A stretch of 64,000 bases of DNA from the NCBI RefSeq assembly GCF_945859685.1, contig NC_079147.1:98386315-98450314 (forward strand), given 5' to 3'. The stretch comes from Eupeodes corollae. Taxonomy: Eukaryota > Arthropoda > Insecta > Diptera > Syrphidae. The position numbers were made by a program, and so were the translations under genes. Under the pieces are notes generated by a model. It was given only the letters and a program-made list of their open reading frames with translations, was not told where the DNA came from and made no database searches. Shown here one piece after another: positions 10,862 to 22,582 of this stretch; position 1 is the first letter of the stretch, and the number at the start of each line of letters is the position of its first letter.

Positions 10862-11440
10862 TCGCCGATACTCACAACTTGGAATGGTTGCTTAGCCATA
10901 CTTCAAGCAAATCTGTAAATATTATGCGTGTTGTATTACTAACTATCCCATTGGACCCATTTGAGGACACAACATCAAAATACCTCCTTTTGCGGTGAAG
11001 CACTGCAATAGAACTACGAAAACGAAAACATCTACCATTAAAAATATCATCGTTATAAAAATACCCGAATCAGGAACAATCAACTAAATAAATATAAAAA
11101 ATGTTATTTAGCTTTTGGTCAATAATCGGATTATTCTACGGAATAAATAAAATATTTTTTTGCAAACCCCAAAATTTTAAATTCATGTTTTTTGGTAAAT
11201 TCGTCAACATACAAAACAAAAAATGTGTGTCTCTACTTTTTCATTTTCAAAACGGTTCAAATATGTTTTAATAGTTTTCGATATATCTTCAAAACAAACC
11301 GAAAAGCTGAAAAGCTTTTTAAAATTCTAAATAAAATCTGCAAAGTTTATTTTTTGGTGAAAGAAAAAGAAAAATATTTGTTGTGTATCAACCGTTTTTT
11401 CTTATGCGATCACAACAACACAAACCTATCCGGATAGCCT
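10862..11440. other. Unassigned AT-rich sequence
   Basis: No feature recognised; it may hold the 5' flank of piggyBac copy 1 and the eroded downstream part of the copia relic. Confidence 0.35.
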
Positions 11441-11530
11441 TGGATTGATCACTGAATGCTACCATTATTGGTGGCTTTTTCTCTCCTCCTGGGTTCTTAA
11501 ACAAAAGAACTTGAACCAAATATCTTCAAA
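11440..11530 (-). pseudogene. Ty1/copia polyprotein relic, part downstream of the mariner insertion
   Basis: Minus-strand frames read LKIFGSSSFV and, after a frameshift, VAFSDQSKAIRI. In copia polyproteins the post-integrase segment has the same order: a K.FGS.A(F/Y)V block and then G(Y/F)S..SKAYRIW. It continues the integrase text found at 12570-13060 once the mariner relic between them is removed. Confidence 0.6.
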
Positions 11531-11532
11531 TA

Positions 11533-12567
11533 CAGAGTGTGGCGTGGTTACTTCCTTATCTGAAACTCTCGCAACTGAGCAGCTATTAATAGAATCGCGT
11601 TGGCTTATGGCTTGTTCGAAAGCACGTTATCTAAGGTTTTCGTTATGTCTAGTTCAGTGTCAACAATGCAGTGGTCAAAGCAAGAGCGTGTTTGATCATC
11701 ACAATTCATCGTGCTTTCAGAAAAGATTTCAATATCGCACCTGCAGATCGTGTGCTTGATGGGAAATCGATTTGTTTGTGGGTGGACACGTTCAGGGATA
11801 CCGGTAGAGTGTAGAAGATACATAATGGACCTTCCAGAACCGCCAAAACGCCAGAAAACATAGAAAGGGTAAGGGTGGCGATTTTGAGTTGCCTTAGGCG
11901 ATCTGCATACAAACATTCGGCTCCTTTAGGGATTTCTAGTCTTACAGTGAGACGAATTCTTCATGAGGAACTTTATTTTCACCCATACAAATTGGGAATG
12001 GTGCAACAACTTAATCCACTAGATATTTTGCCCATAGTTCTTTGAAGAGAACTAAAGAGCAGTTACGGTCAATTCTAAGCGTTATGTCAGCATGATTGTG
12101 GATTTTTTTCTGGACAAACTTGAAGAAGTTAATGTAGAGGAAGTGTGGTTTCAATAGGATGGCGCCACAGCTAACACGGCAAAAAGGTCAATGAAAATTT
12201 TACGTGAACACTTCCCCGAACGGCTCATCTCTCTTAGAGGCGATCTTCAGTGGCCAGCACGATCGCCAGATAGCCCCATGTGATTTTTTCTTGTGGGGCT
12301 ACCCTAAATCGTTGGTATACAATACACTGAACTTCCAAAGACCTTTCGTCATCTTAAAAAAATGTTCGTGCTGCTGTCGCCGACATAAGCATAAATATGC
12401 TGGAAAATGTGGAAAACAATTTTAAATTTCGGCTATCTCCGTTCATTGATGATGACGCTGGACACCTTCTAGATTTCGTTCTTAAAACCAAATAAAATAA
12501 AACTTAAAATACAATACTTTTTGTCTTATGATTTTTTAATATAAGGAAGTAACCACACCCGACCCTG
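11533..12567 (+). mobile_element. Decayed rosa-like DD41D mariner with terminal inverted repeats
   Basis: The ends are 27-bp inverted repeats (11533-11559 and 12541-12567) matching at 23 of 27 positions, sharing GTGGTTACTTCCTTAT, and flanked by TA on both sides (11531-11532, 12568-12569). In between, broken plus-strand frames read AFRKDFNIAPADRVLDG, TAKTPENIERVRVAILS, RRILHEELYFHPYKLGM, then WFQ-stop-DGATANTAKRSM and GDLQWPARSPD, with CDFFLWGY in a shifted frame. Allowing for that shift, the second and third catalytic Asp are about 41 residues apart. The central part around the first catalytic Asp is deleted. Stops and frameshifts make it inactive. It interrupts a copia integrase relic. Confidence 0.85.
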
Positions 12568-12569
12568 TA

Positions 12570-13060
12570 GAACATATTTGGCTTCTCACCTTACCTGCAA
12601 TCAATTGGGGTAGTGTTTCCTAAAATGCACGTAGGCAATCTGTTACGAATTAAAGCTGTAGCATTTATAGTTTCTCCCCACATAAATTCTGCAAGGCTGG
12701 AATCTTTTCACGATATCGTTGTGCTGCGGAGGTTACGCAATCATAAGTTGTCTTTTTGATAGCATGGCTATCATTAAATCATCAACCGATTTATTGAGGT
12801 ACTCTCTTTAGTTATAGTTTCGCAATGCTTTTGGTTTGCAACCTCTATCGACTTCGGACTTAAAAGCGTTGAAGACTTCATTCTTCGTCTTAAGAAAATT
12901 AACTTTGGTGCATCGAAACTTTTCATCAATAAATGAGTTCGTACTGTGGATTAAATTCATAAAGGGTCTGCTCATTCTTCTCTTAGCTCATATTTCACAA
13001 TCATTAGTGTCATTCGAAGATTTGATATCGAGCCATATGAACATATTCTATTGATTTCGT
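12570..13060 (-). pseudogene. Ty1/copia integrase relic
   Basis: On the minus strand: CTKVNFLKTKNEVFNAFKSE (integrase core beside the first catalytic Asp), EYLNKSVDDLMIA, PPQHNDIVKR (equivalent to the TPQQNGVAER block), then NLCGETINATALIRNRLPT and GNTTPID (matching LWGEAVNTAAYIRNRLPT). The order and spacing are those of copia-type integrases. Frames shift repeatedly and stops are present. No LTRs or primer-binding site were found. It continues at 11440-11530 across the mariner insertion. Confidence 0.7.
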
Positions 13061-13674
13061 TGTTGCAAACTTTTTTCGTGATAGTTGCCATAATATCGGT
13101 GGCAGGTGTTAACAGAAAATACATTAAAATTTATACTAAACGAAAGTACTTAAAATTTCGATGGCCATAAAATATTCAATTTTCGAAATCTATTCTTAAG
13201 TTTGCAGAACCTTCGCAATGGAATACAACAAAATTATCACTATCAAATTGAACCATTTCTCTCTAAAACTCAGAAATTTTCGAAAATTCTAAAATCTGCT
13301 ATTAGAATTGGTGTTCTAAGGTTGAACCGTCTTATGATAAGATCTGGAAGGTTTGTTTATTTCACTATTCAGAAGTTTGGACCTTATCTACTTTTCCCTG
13401 CTCTTTGTCAAAAAGTTTAACTTTAAGACTTTCAAGCGAATAAAATTTTTCACAACTCTCAATAGCAAAAAACTTTCGTTATAATTTGGGAGTTCCCAGT
13501 TTGTCCCATTTTCCTTTGGATGCTGGACAAGTTTTCAGATGTAAGAGCTATGTTGATTTCCAAGTTGTCAATCAAATTTTTCCATTTCACACAGCGAACA
13601 AATACATTAAAAAAATATTACGCAACTTATTTCTTGTGTTATTAACTTATGTATGACCTGTAAAACTTAAAAAA
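13061..13674. other. Unassigned sequence
   Basis: No coding or repeat signal recognised. A 72-codon plus-strand frame (13202-13420) has no recognisable content. Confidence 0.35.
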
Positions 13675-13795
13675 AAGGCTTCAAACCTATTTTATCCTAC
13701 AGAAATATTGTTTTCAACATTCAATAAAATTTTTATAAAAAGATCTAAAAATAAATAGTATGCAAAATTAGTAAAAATTGATATTGGATTCTCGA
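13675..13795 (+). repeat. Solo fragment of the AACTTCCC-family 174-bp unit
   Basis: GGCTTCAAACCTATTTTAT, then GAAATATTGTTTTCAACATTC and AATAGTATGCAAAATTAGTAAAAATTGATA align with the last units of copy A (6850-7000). Neither terminal hairpin is present. Confidence 0.6.
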
Positions 13796-13891
13796 TATAT
13801 CGTGAATGAATGAACGTACTGACTTCAAAATGATTTTATTCTGTGCTGAATTTTGTTGATAACGTAAGATATTGTTGTTCTTCAACTAAAG

Positions 13892-14161
13892 TACAGGGTG
13901 GCGCAAGAACCGTGCTACAAAAATAGAATCACTAATATAGGCAAATCCAAGCGTTTCGACTCCAAAATTGACTGAATTGAAGCAGTCCATAATGACAATT
14001 ATTGATGCGATCTCAACTTTAACCCTTCAGGCCGCAATGAACAATTTTGTGAGCTTCCACTTTTAAAAACAATTAACTATTTAAAATTATAAGAAATGCA
14101 CTGATTAAAAACAAAGTTATATAAATAGCTTATTGTAGAAATATTGGTTCACCACCCTGTA
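13892..14161. mobile_element. Short TA-flanked MITE (mariner-type ends)
   Basis: Inverted ends CAGGGTGGCGCAAG (from 13894) and, read from the other side, CAGGGTGGTGAAC (to 14159) are each bordered by TA. The interior of about 266 bp has no ORF. The CAGGGT start with TA duplication is typical of Tc1/mariner-mobilised non-autonomous elements. Its autonomous partner is not in the window; the DD41D relic at 11533 also begins CAG(A/G)GT but differs afterwards. Confidence 0.7.
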
Positions 14162-15222
14162 TTATGAGAATAAAAAAAAGTTATTGACTTCTTAACTTGA
14201 AAAAAAATTTGTTATTTATATTTTGAAAGCAGTCGTAAAGTGGGTATAACCCGTTTCAAGATTGTCCATTCTGTACACCCATGACAGCCTGTATAATTGT
14301 CACATCGTTTTCATTTATTACTGCTGTGAGATAAGGAATCGATTTTTTATTATAACTCAATGGTTACTTTACCTTGAGTTAAGTTTATTTATACAACTTA
14401 ACTGCTTAAGAAAATAACTATACCGCTCATTTGTTGCAATATCGTCATAACTCAAAAATCACGCATTTTGACTTACTTATTCAGAAGTTATTGAAATAAA
14501 GTAAATTTGTATCCTGTAGATCGTCATATTTTAAGTTACAAAACTGACAACGAGAGGGCACTTGTGTCGTTATAGAGACTTGTTTCATTAAAATAAAAAT
14601 TTAATGCAATACTGGCTTAACTTAGTTGGTTCTGAGTTTTCGAAGTGAAACAGTTTTTAAATTTTCTGCAAAAGTGGCATATTCGGTATTGTGGCTTTAT
14701 TCAACAAAAAGGTAAATCTAAACAGTTTTTCCCTATTATGTATTATTTTGTGATAAGACGTTATACTAATAAAAATTAGGATGAATCTATTTTGAATTAA
14801 TTCAAAATGTGATTGTATTGCTGAAAACAGAGTTTAATAACGGCCGGCGGCGGCGTAGCATTTTGAAATAAAATTAGTTTGTTTCTATTGCGGATTACGT
14901 GTTTTTATGACATTTTAGCAGAAAAAACTGCTGATGTGAAATGTACTAGCTAAAAATATTTTGAAATTTGTCAGTGTTTTTAATAAAATAAAACAAAAAT
15001 GTCACTTATGTCTGTGGTCTTGTGAAAGTTTTGAGTTTTATACGACGTTATTTTACACGTTTTTTTTTTCTTTTCAAATGTCAGTAAAGCTTCTAATTTT
15101 GTTTAAAATAAAATTGAATAGCTCATTGCTTACTAAAATATTTACGGTCCTCAGCGTAACTAAACATAAGCATAAGCAAGAATGCAATGAAGATCAAGAG
15201 CAAGTAGAATCTTACAATTAGC
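14162..15222. other. Unassigned sequence
   Basis: No feature recognised, apart from a short GC-rich stretch (GGCCGGCGGCGGCG, about 14840-14853) that stands out from the AT-rich context. Confidence 0.35.
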
Positions 15223-15797
15223 TATGGGCCCAACAGAAACCAATACCCCTAATTCATTTGCCAGGTTGTCTGATCAAAATAATGATACTAATTTGATTTC
15301 TTCTAATACAAATCCAGAAGATTCCGGTAAGCTACTTTTAAATCTATTTTCCAGCATGGTTCAGGGACATATCCAAAATTAGGGAGACTCGGCTTCGCAG
15401 CGCTAGAAAAACGGTAGAACCGTTCCAAGTAGTTAAACTAAGCTACGAGGACTTTTTTGATATTAAGGCATTGGCAACTGAAAACGGCCCTCTAATTATG
15501 TAGCAGGTTAAAGTTTTGGAAGTCAAAGTGTTGACAGTTGAAAAGGAATCACCAGCATGGCTTTTCTTTAAAACGTCTTATAAGCAGAATGAATTTAAGG
15601 AAATTAGTAAAGAAATAAAAAAGAAAAACCGTAGTAGCCAAGTTGTTTTGTATCCAGCTATTTCTTTAAAGCTAAAAATTGCCGAAAGTAAGAAAAAAGA
15701 TCTTTTGGATTTGGTGCATACAAATCACATTCCAATACTTCAGTTCATTCTTCGAAAATTTATAGTTTTCTTTTATTTAAAACTTTTGTTCCAGTAA
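15223..15797 (+). pseudogene. Unrecognised protein-coding relic (charged, Lys-rich)
   Basis: A start at 15223 opens a 54-codon frame (MGPTETNTPNSFARLSDQNN) that stops at about 15385. A shifted frame then reads SARKTVEPFQVVKLSYEDFF and DIKALATENGPL, meets a TAG near 15501, and continues as VKVLEVKVLTVEKESPAWLF, YKQNEFKEISKEIKKKN, LKLKIAESKKKDLLDLVHTN to a stop at 15797. The continuity of sense across a frameshift and a stop suggests decay of a once longer protein. I have the impression of similar repeated proteins in other insects but cannot name the family. Confidence 0.45.
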
Positions 15798-15926
15798 GCT
15801 GAAAACGTATTCGATTTTTTGTAATTACTCCTTGTTTTGATTTTGTGCTTATTCCATAATAAAAGTATTTAAACAATATTTATTTATTTTCTCAATCCGA
15901 AGAAATGATGGCACAATACAAAATAT

Positions 15927-17030
15927 AAAAAAAAGAGGCTGGGATGCGACAAGTACTGATAACTTCCCATCCCATCTGTAGATTTGTCTTGCTTAAAAGG
16001 TTTGTAGGTTTTCGTGTTTTGTTAAAAAAGTTGTCAATTCCACTATTCTAAGAAATTTGAAAATAATAGCAACATTTTGCATATCACAGAAAAGTTAAAT
16101 TTCAAATTCAATTTTTGTTAACGAGATTTTTTAGTCGTTAACCAATGTTCGTACTTTTTTCTAGATTTTATTTTTTATGAAAAAACGGATTGTTGGATTT
16201 TTGTCAAAAATTGACTGAATGTCGAAAACAATATTTAAAGTGAGATAAAATAAGTTTGAAACCAATATTTTTAATTTTTGAAAAGACATTTGAGTCGAAA
16301 ATCAATTTTGACGAACTTTAAGAAATGTTCTTTTTAGGTTTTTATTTTTTGGTAAAAAACGGTCAATTTGATTTTTCTCCAAATTTTACCGAATGTTGAG
16401 AACAATATTTCTTATAAGATAAAATAAGTTGGAAGACATAATCTCTTTTTTTTAAAGAGTCGAAATTCAATTTTAACCAACTTTGAGTAATGTTTTTTTA
16501 GGCTTTTATTTTGTATAAAAAAACTGTCAATTCGATTTTTCTTAAAATTTTACTAGATGTTAAAAACTTTATGTTTAGTTGCACAAAATTGTTTTGGAGA
16601 TAAATTCATTTTTTATTTGTACAATTTTCGAGGTGACAATTTTTTTTTATTTATAAAAAGAACCGTTTATTTATTTTTTTTCAAAAAGCATACTTGTTTG
16701 GTATTACGTATTGTACCGTAATATAAAATTTAATTGAAGTCTCTAGCGTTTTTGGTTCGTGAAATATTATGGGTTAACCAAAATGTTCACCTTATTTTGA
16801 AATTACCCTTCTGCATCTTTGCGCATTATTATCTGTATAACAAAATTTATTTGAAGTCGATATAGCAACTGGTTTTTGAGCTATGGACAACGAAAAAACG
16901 TAGCAAACGGACGAACGAGCGAACGTACACACGCACGCACAGACATCTCTCTAAAAATATAATATTCCGGCTCTAGGAGCCTTAAAACGTTGAGAAATGT
17001 CAAAACTTTCAATTCGATAAATCACACCGA
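15927..17030 (-). mobile_element. AACTTCCC-family repeat, copy D (inverted, decayed)
   Basis: It begins with AAAAAAAAGAGGCTGGGATG, the reverse complement of the 3' end of copy A, including the CATCCC stem and the AACTTCCCATCCC inverted repeat (about 15961-15973). It carries units facing the other way (for example around 16360 and 16520), then the conserved CATAGCTCAAGAAC region in reverse (about 16870) and a degenerate GCGTGTGTACG stretch. The 5' hairpin is no longer recognisable near 17030. It has fewer units than A and is more diverged. Confidence 0.7.
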
Positions 17031-18179
17031 TCATCGCACCGAGGTTTAAAATATTGGTAAAACAACATTTGGTGCATATGGTAGTCTTTTTCGTATTAAG
17101 AGATTCAAAAACCTCAAGAGGCCAATTCGGTTAGCCCCATAGTTACTTTAATCCTTATTTACTAGTTCTTCAAATTCCAAATGTAATGCATTAAGGCACA
17201 TAATTTATAAACCTTTCAGGTAATATGTCCAAAAAAATGTTTTTAATAAAATAATAAATTTAATGTAGGTTTTCACTGAAGTTAAAGAAGAAATCTTGTA
17301 TGAATTGAATTTAAATCCTTGGCTTCGCTGTTAGGGATATAAACAAATATAAAATCAAATAAATACCCAGTTAGTAAAACAACTTCAGTACTTTACAAAT
17401 AAACCTAGTTCTCCATAAACAACCCGAACAAACTCTTTAAGCCTTTCAACAAGGTAGATTTTTTTTAATATTCATATAGAATTGTATAGATACGGTTAGA
17501 TATGTTTTATTTGCACATAAAATAGCAGTATTAGAATAGCTAACTATAGACATATAACACCCACATGCATATATGTATGAATATAGCTAATCTGGCCTTT
17601 CTAAACCTGCATAGGTACTAAAAAATAAAAAAGTTTAAAACAAATATTATTATATCGGTGTGACTTTTCCAACTTTGCCATAGCTTATCACTTTTTGCTT
17701 TCTATTTTCTATAGAAGAGCTTCGTGTGGCTCTGATTCTGTATAGCTGGATATGGATGGGAGAATCAGGGCAGAATTTTCATTTTTTTATTGTTTACCTT
17801 TCCATCCTGAAAACCTGGATGAATTTTTCTAAAAAATAAAATAATACACTTATTTTTTTTAAATTTCTTTTCAAGAGGAAAAATTCAATTAACAGTGTGA
17901 AAAGCTCACAGGAGTTCGTTCGCTTTTTATTTACGAAACCTAAATAAAAAAAAGTAAAGGGTAACTTCTGCAATGGGGTTTGTGTCTGCGGGTATTATGA
18001 CCTATATGTTATTTTTTTAAACTTTCCTATATGCTGTGCAAAATGAATTATAATAAAGTTGTTTGAGTTCGAGATTTAATTCTTTTATTATGATGCATAA
18101 GGTATAAATGACAGTTTTCATTATAAAGTAAATAATATTAAAATTGGTACTGAGATATTTAATTACCTCGTACATGTTT
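17031..18179. other. Unassigned AT-rich sequence
   Basis: No gene or repeat was recognised. Confidence 0.35.
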
Positions 18180-20275
18180 AAAGGGTATTGGGTATCGACT
18201 GTCCTGCGCCATGTGCTTCTCGGTCGTCCAGTTCTTCTTCTTTAATGTGTGATTGGATTCCACTGCATTGCTTGGCCTGCAATGCAGTCGTTACCTTTTC
18301 GATGCGTATGTCCAATCCATTGCCAGTTACACCTTCGTATTATAGATTCTATAGTTTCCTGACGTGTCCTTCTATGGAGGACCTCATTTGAAATACGGTT
18401 TGGCCAGAAAATCCTTAGGATGTTACGAAGACATCTATTCACAAAGGTTTGCAGCTTTCTTGTAACGGCTGAAGTAACCTTCCAAGTGCTGCAACCATAA
18501 AGAAGCACAGATTCGACATTTGTGCGAAACAGTCGTAGCTTTGTTCTTAAGCTGATAGAGTTATTCCTCCAAATTTTTGACAGCATACCGAAAGCCACTT
18601 TGGCTTTGCCGATGCGGCAGATGACGTCTTATTCTGTTCCGCCTTGGTTCGATGGGTACGATACTTCTAAGGAATTGGAAGCTCTCCACTTTTTACACCG
18701 GTTGCGAGAAAATATTTATATGAGAGGATGGTCATGTTCGGAGGCTGATCATTTATGTTTTGCCCGAATAAATTTTCAGCCGCACAACTTCTGCTTTTCT
18801 CTCCACACTTGTTGTCATTTGATGGAGATACGTGATCCTATGAGAGAGTAAGCAAACATGGTCCGCGTAATCGAGGTGCTTTAAATAGGATATCAATGAG
18901 CTGAGCACAGTACATCGCTTATCACTAACAGAAACAATATTGGCGACAGAATACAGCCCTGTCTGATCCGCTTCGGATTTCAAAATCATCTGACAACCTA
19001 CCATCGTGCAGAACGTGACACTTGGATCCATCATATAATTCTTTAATAATAGCAATTAATTATTCTGGGATGCCTCTCCTCCGCAAAGCTAACCAGATAT
19101 ACTCCCTGTTAACGCTATCAAAGTCCTTCTCGAAGTCTATGAACAGTAGGTTGAGTGGTGATCAATATTCAACGCACTGTTCAATAATGATCCGCAGAGT
19201 GATGATATGATCAATACAGGAGGCTCCAGCGCGGAATCCAGTGTGCCCCCAAGGTGTTCTCTGATGCGTTCCACTATAACATTTGCTACTATTTTGGCAA
19301 CGGCAGGTAGAACGCAAATTCCTCTCCAGTTTTAACACTTTGTAAGATCTCCTTTTTTTGGGAGCTTGAGGATAATTCACTTCTTCAAGTCATGGGCGAA
19401 GCTTATGGTAGTCCAGACTTCTTTTATGAGTGGATGAAGAACAGTTCGCTTGTAAAAGCTCTGCTGGAATTCCATCAAGTCGTACCTTTTTGTGTTCTTT
19501 GTTCTCGTAAGTGCTTTAATTGCGCCAACGATCTCATCTTTACTGGATGCGGTGCGGTTTCGTTTGTTCAGGCACTTCAGAAGGCATTGGCTGCACGTTG
19601 TTTGCAAACACTCGGTTTAAAACCAAGGAAAACTGTTCCTTCCAGCTTTTGAATTACTGATCCACCAAACTTATGACAGTACCGTCTACTTCTTTCACCA
19701 GGTGTTGATTTGAGCTGTGCGCACCAGTGAGCTCTTTGGTTATTCTGTAAACGGTCCTGATAAAGCACCTGTTTGCAGCATCTTCTGCTTCTGCGCCAAC
19801 GCGTTGATGGAGTTACGATTGTCACGGCGGGGCGCACACTGCGGTGAACCTCTCTCTTTTTCATGTGGTACGAGGACTCCAGCTCATTTCTTTCTTCCCC
19901 TTGCCCTTCTTCTTGGCCTTAACTGTTTGCGTTCGTTGATCCTTGCCTTAGTTTCTTCTGATAGCCAAGTGTTGTTGCTTCCTTCTTTTTGACCGACTAT
20001 TCTGTTAGCACCTGAAATGAAAACATTTTTCACAGCATTCCAATGGAGTTCGATACTTCGATGTCGACAGGTGGTCCCCGAATTTTTGACGTGTCGTGGG
20101 ATCCTTTCGTCTGGTGATGTTGAATTTGGGGGCTTGTGTTATTCCATTGGATCTTCGAACTGTAGCTGTACGCAATCTTAGAGTAGCTATCATTATGTGG
20201 TGGTCACGGCCAATTCCCATGGCATTTCAGTCTAACGCACTAACCATCATGTGGCATGGAATACTACACTTTCTT
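18180..20275 (-). mobile_element. Family S non-LTR retrotransposon (RTE-like), decayed, 5'-truncated
   Basis: Minus-strand frames give the end of the endonuclease (GIGRDHHIMIATLRLR, about 20150-20220), linker and RT N-terminal text (DEIVGAIKALTRTKNTKRYD, about 19530), FRAGASCIDHIITLRIIIEQ (about 19210-19260), and a C-terminal region FRTNVESVLLYGCSTWKVTS with FVNRCLRNILRIFWPNRISN and RCNWQWIGHTHRKGN (18260-18530). This layout is that of LINEs in the RTE neighbourhood. The catalytic YADD portion is lost or shifted. A second, more 5'-complete copy is at 51836-54055, and a short fragment is at 42436-42590. The clade assignment is tentative. Confidence 0.7.
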
Positions 20276-20397
20276 TAAGCTAGAGCAGGGCATGTACAGA
20301 GAATGTGAAGATCTGTTTCATTATCTTACTCATCCATACAGCTTCAGCAAAAGTCATTTGGGAATACGCCTAGCCGCATGGCATGCTTTCCTATTAG
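20276..20397 (-). mobile_element. RNase H LINE, 3' portion (cut off by the RTE insertion)
   Basis: On the minus strand this reads GYCLIGKHAMRLGVFPNDFC and then DLHILCTCPALA, the conserved tail that follows RNase H in I/Loa-type LINEs (GHC.IG.HA.RLG). It joins in sense to 23617-24620 once the intervening RTE and one target duplication are removed, and the joined text matches the uninterrupted paralogue at 3531-4204. Confidence 0.75.
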
Positions 20398-20411
20398 ACA
20401 GTACCCGGTTA
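20398..20411. repeat. 14-bp target-site duplication of the 20412-23602 RTE (left copy)
   Basis: ACAGTACCCGGTTA is repeated exactly at 23603-23616. The interrupted paralogue at about 3640-3660 (GACTGTGTCCGGCTATAACACC) carries a single version of this site, confirming the insertion. Confidence 0.95.
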
Positions 20412-20431
20412 CTTACTTACTTAAGGTGGCG

Positions 20432-22582
20432 CTACAGTCCTGTGTGAACTAGGGCCTCACCCAACAAACTTCTCCATCTAGCTCGGTCCCTAGCTAGATG
20501 TCTCCAGTTTCGCGCTCCAAGTTGGGTGAGGTCACCTTCCACTTGTGCGCGCCACCTGATCCGCGGTCTTCCTCTACTGCGCTGTCCTGTGGGTGCGGAT
20601 TCCAAGACTTTCCGAGCCGGAGCATTGGTTTCCATGCGCTCTACGTGACCCAGCCATCTTAGTCGTTGGACTTTTACTCTTCTTGCTAAGTCTACGTCGC
20701 TGTACAGCCCGTACAGTTCGTCGTTCCATCTCCTCCTCCACTCCCCTTCGATGCATACGGGACCGTAGATCACACGAAGAACTTTTCTCTCGAAGCGACC
20801 CAAGGTGCTTTCATCCGCTTTTGTCATGGTCCATGCTTCTGCACCGTATAGCAGGACGGGGATGATAAGGGTCTTATATAGCAACACTTTGGTCCCTCGA
20901 GAGAGGACATTACTACTCAATTGCTTTCTTAGTCCAAAGAAACAGCGGTTAGCAAGAGTTATTCTGCGTTTAATCTCAGCGCTGGTGTTGTTTTCTGCGT
21001 TTACAGCGGAGCCTAGGTAGACGAAGTCCTTGACTACCTCAAAGGTACGTCTGTGGATTGTGACGTTTTGACCAAAACGTCGGTGTTGTATATCCTTTCT
21101 AGACGACAGCATGTACTTTGTTTTGCCCTCATTAACCGTTAAACCCATTTTTGCCGCCTCTGCCTCAATACTCACAAAAGCCCCATTGACATCACGCTGA
21201 GTTCTTCCGATTATGTCAATGTCATCAGCATATGCCAGTAATTGGACAGACTTTTGAAAGATAGTGCCTCTAGTGTTGACGTGTTAGCTCTGCACTATTC
21301 TTTCAAGCACGATGTTAAAAAAATCGCATGACAGCGCATCACCTTGTCTAAAACCTTTTTTGACATCAAAAGGTTCTGTTAAGTTGTTTCCAACCTTTAT
21401 GGAGCAGCGTGAATTCTCCATGGTCATCCTGCACAAACGGATGAGTTTGGCAGGGATGCCAAAACTAGACATGGCTCTATATAGCTCGTCCCTGTAGATG
21501 CTGTCATATGCGGCCTTGAAATCGATGAAAAGATGGTGGGTGTCGATTTGGTGCTCTTGAGTTTTTTCCAGGATCTGCCGTAATGTGAATATTTGATCAA
21601 AAGTGGACTTTCCTGGTCTAAAACCACACTGATAAGGACCTATCAGGTTGTTGACGATGGGCTTTAGACGTTTACATATTATGGCAGAGAAGATTTTATA
21701 GGCGATGTTAAGTAGACTTATTCCTCTATAGTTGGTGCAGTTTAGAGGGTCTCCTTTTTTCAGGATCGGGCAAACAATACTGAGGTTCCATTCATCGGGC
21801 ATGTTTTCTTCCGACCATATCTTACAGATAAGTTGGTGCATGCTCCTAACCAACTTATCTCCAGCTGCTTTAAAGAGCTCGGCATTCAAGCCATCTGCTC
21901 CAGCGGCTTTATTAGACTTCAACTTAGATATGGCAATCTTTACTTCGTCTAAGTCGGGAGGACGGGATTGTTGGCTTTCGTCGTCTATATCGAATGGGTC
22001 ATCCTGCCTGACAGCGGGATTCAGTTCTTCGTCGCCGTTATACAGTCTGCAGAAGTGGTCCTTCCATATCCTCAGCATTGACTGCGGTTCCACTATGATG
22101 TTTCCACTTTCGTCTTTGCAGCCTTCGGTTCTAGGTTTATGTACCTGTGAATTTCGTTTCACCTGTTCATAAAACTTTCGAACCTCATTCCTGCTTTTAT
22201 ACCTCTCAACATCTTCGACCGCACGCTTCTCATGCCCTCTCTTTTTCCTTCTGAAAAGTCGGCGTTCCTCTCGCCTCTTCTGCTCATAGAGCTCACGAGC
22301 AGCTCTCGTCCTTTTATGCAGCGCCGCTTTGCGTGCCTGTTGTTTGGCTGCATTTGCCTGCCGACATTCCTCATCAAACCAGGGGTTCCTTGTTGGTGGC
22401 TGTTTGAAACCCAGCACATCAGAGGCGGCTTCTCTGATTGCATATTGGCAATGTTGCCACTGGTTTTCGATACATTGTGTTGGCGGCAGAGAACTTCGAG
22501 AGAGGTTACTTGTCACTCGGTCGGAAAAGGATTTGGCGATCTCTGGCGATTGTAGCCGTTCGACGTTGTATTTTCCCAGCAC
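20432..22582 (-). pseudogene. RTE reverse transcriptase region with one nonsense codon
   Basis: About 716 codons in a single frame, broken only at 21284-21286. The palm carries AAYDS (region A) and YADDID (region C). The C-terminal stretch includes RRITLANRCFFGLRKQLSSN, VLLYGAEAWTMTKADE and LGHVERMETNAPARK. The upstream endonuclease (23222-22506 and beyond) is in a different frame because of a single indel near 22580. The product would be an endonuclease/reverse transcriptase acting by target-primed reverse transcription; this copy is not expected to work. Confidence 0.88.

Noticed and set aside
10940..10965. CCCATTGGACCCATTTG as a piggyBac end pairing with TTAACCCAATTGGACCCAAA at about 7890
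   Set aside because: The two are in the same orientation rather than inverted, so they cannot be terminal inverted repeats.
15325..15360. GGTAAGC...TTTTCCAG as an intron in the 15.2-kb ORF
   Set aside because: Only about 28 bp, too short for a fly intron; a frameshift is the simpler explanation.
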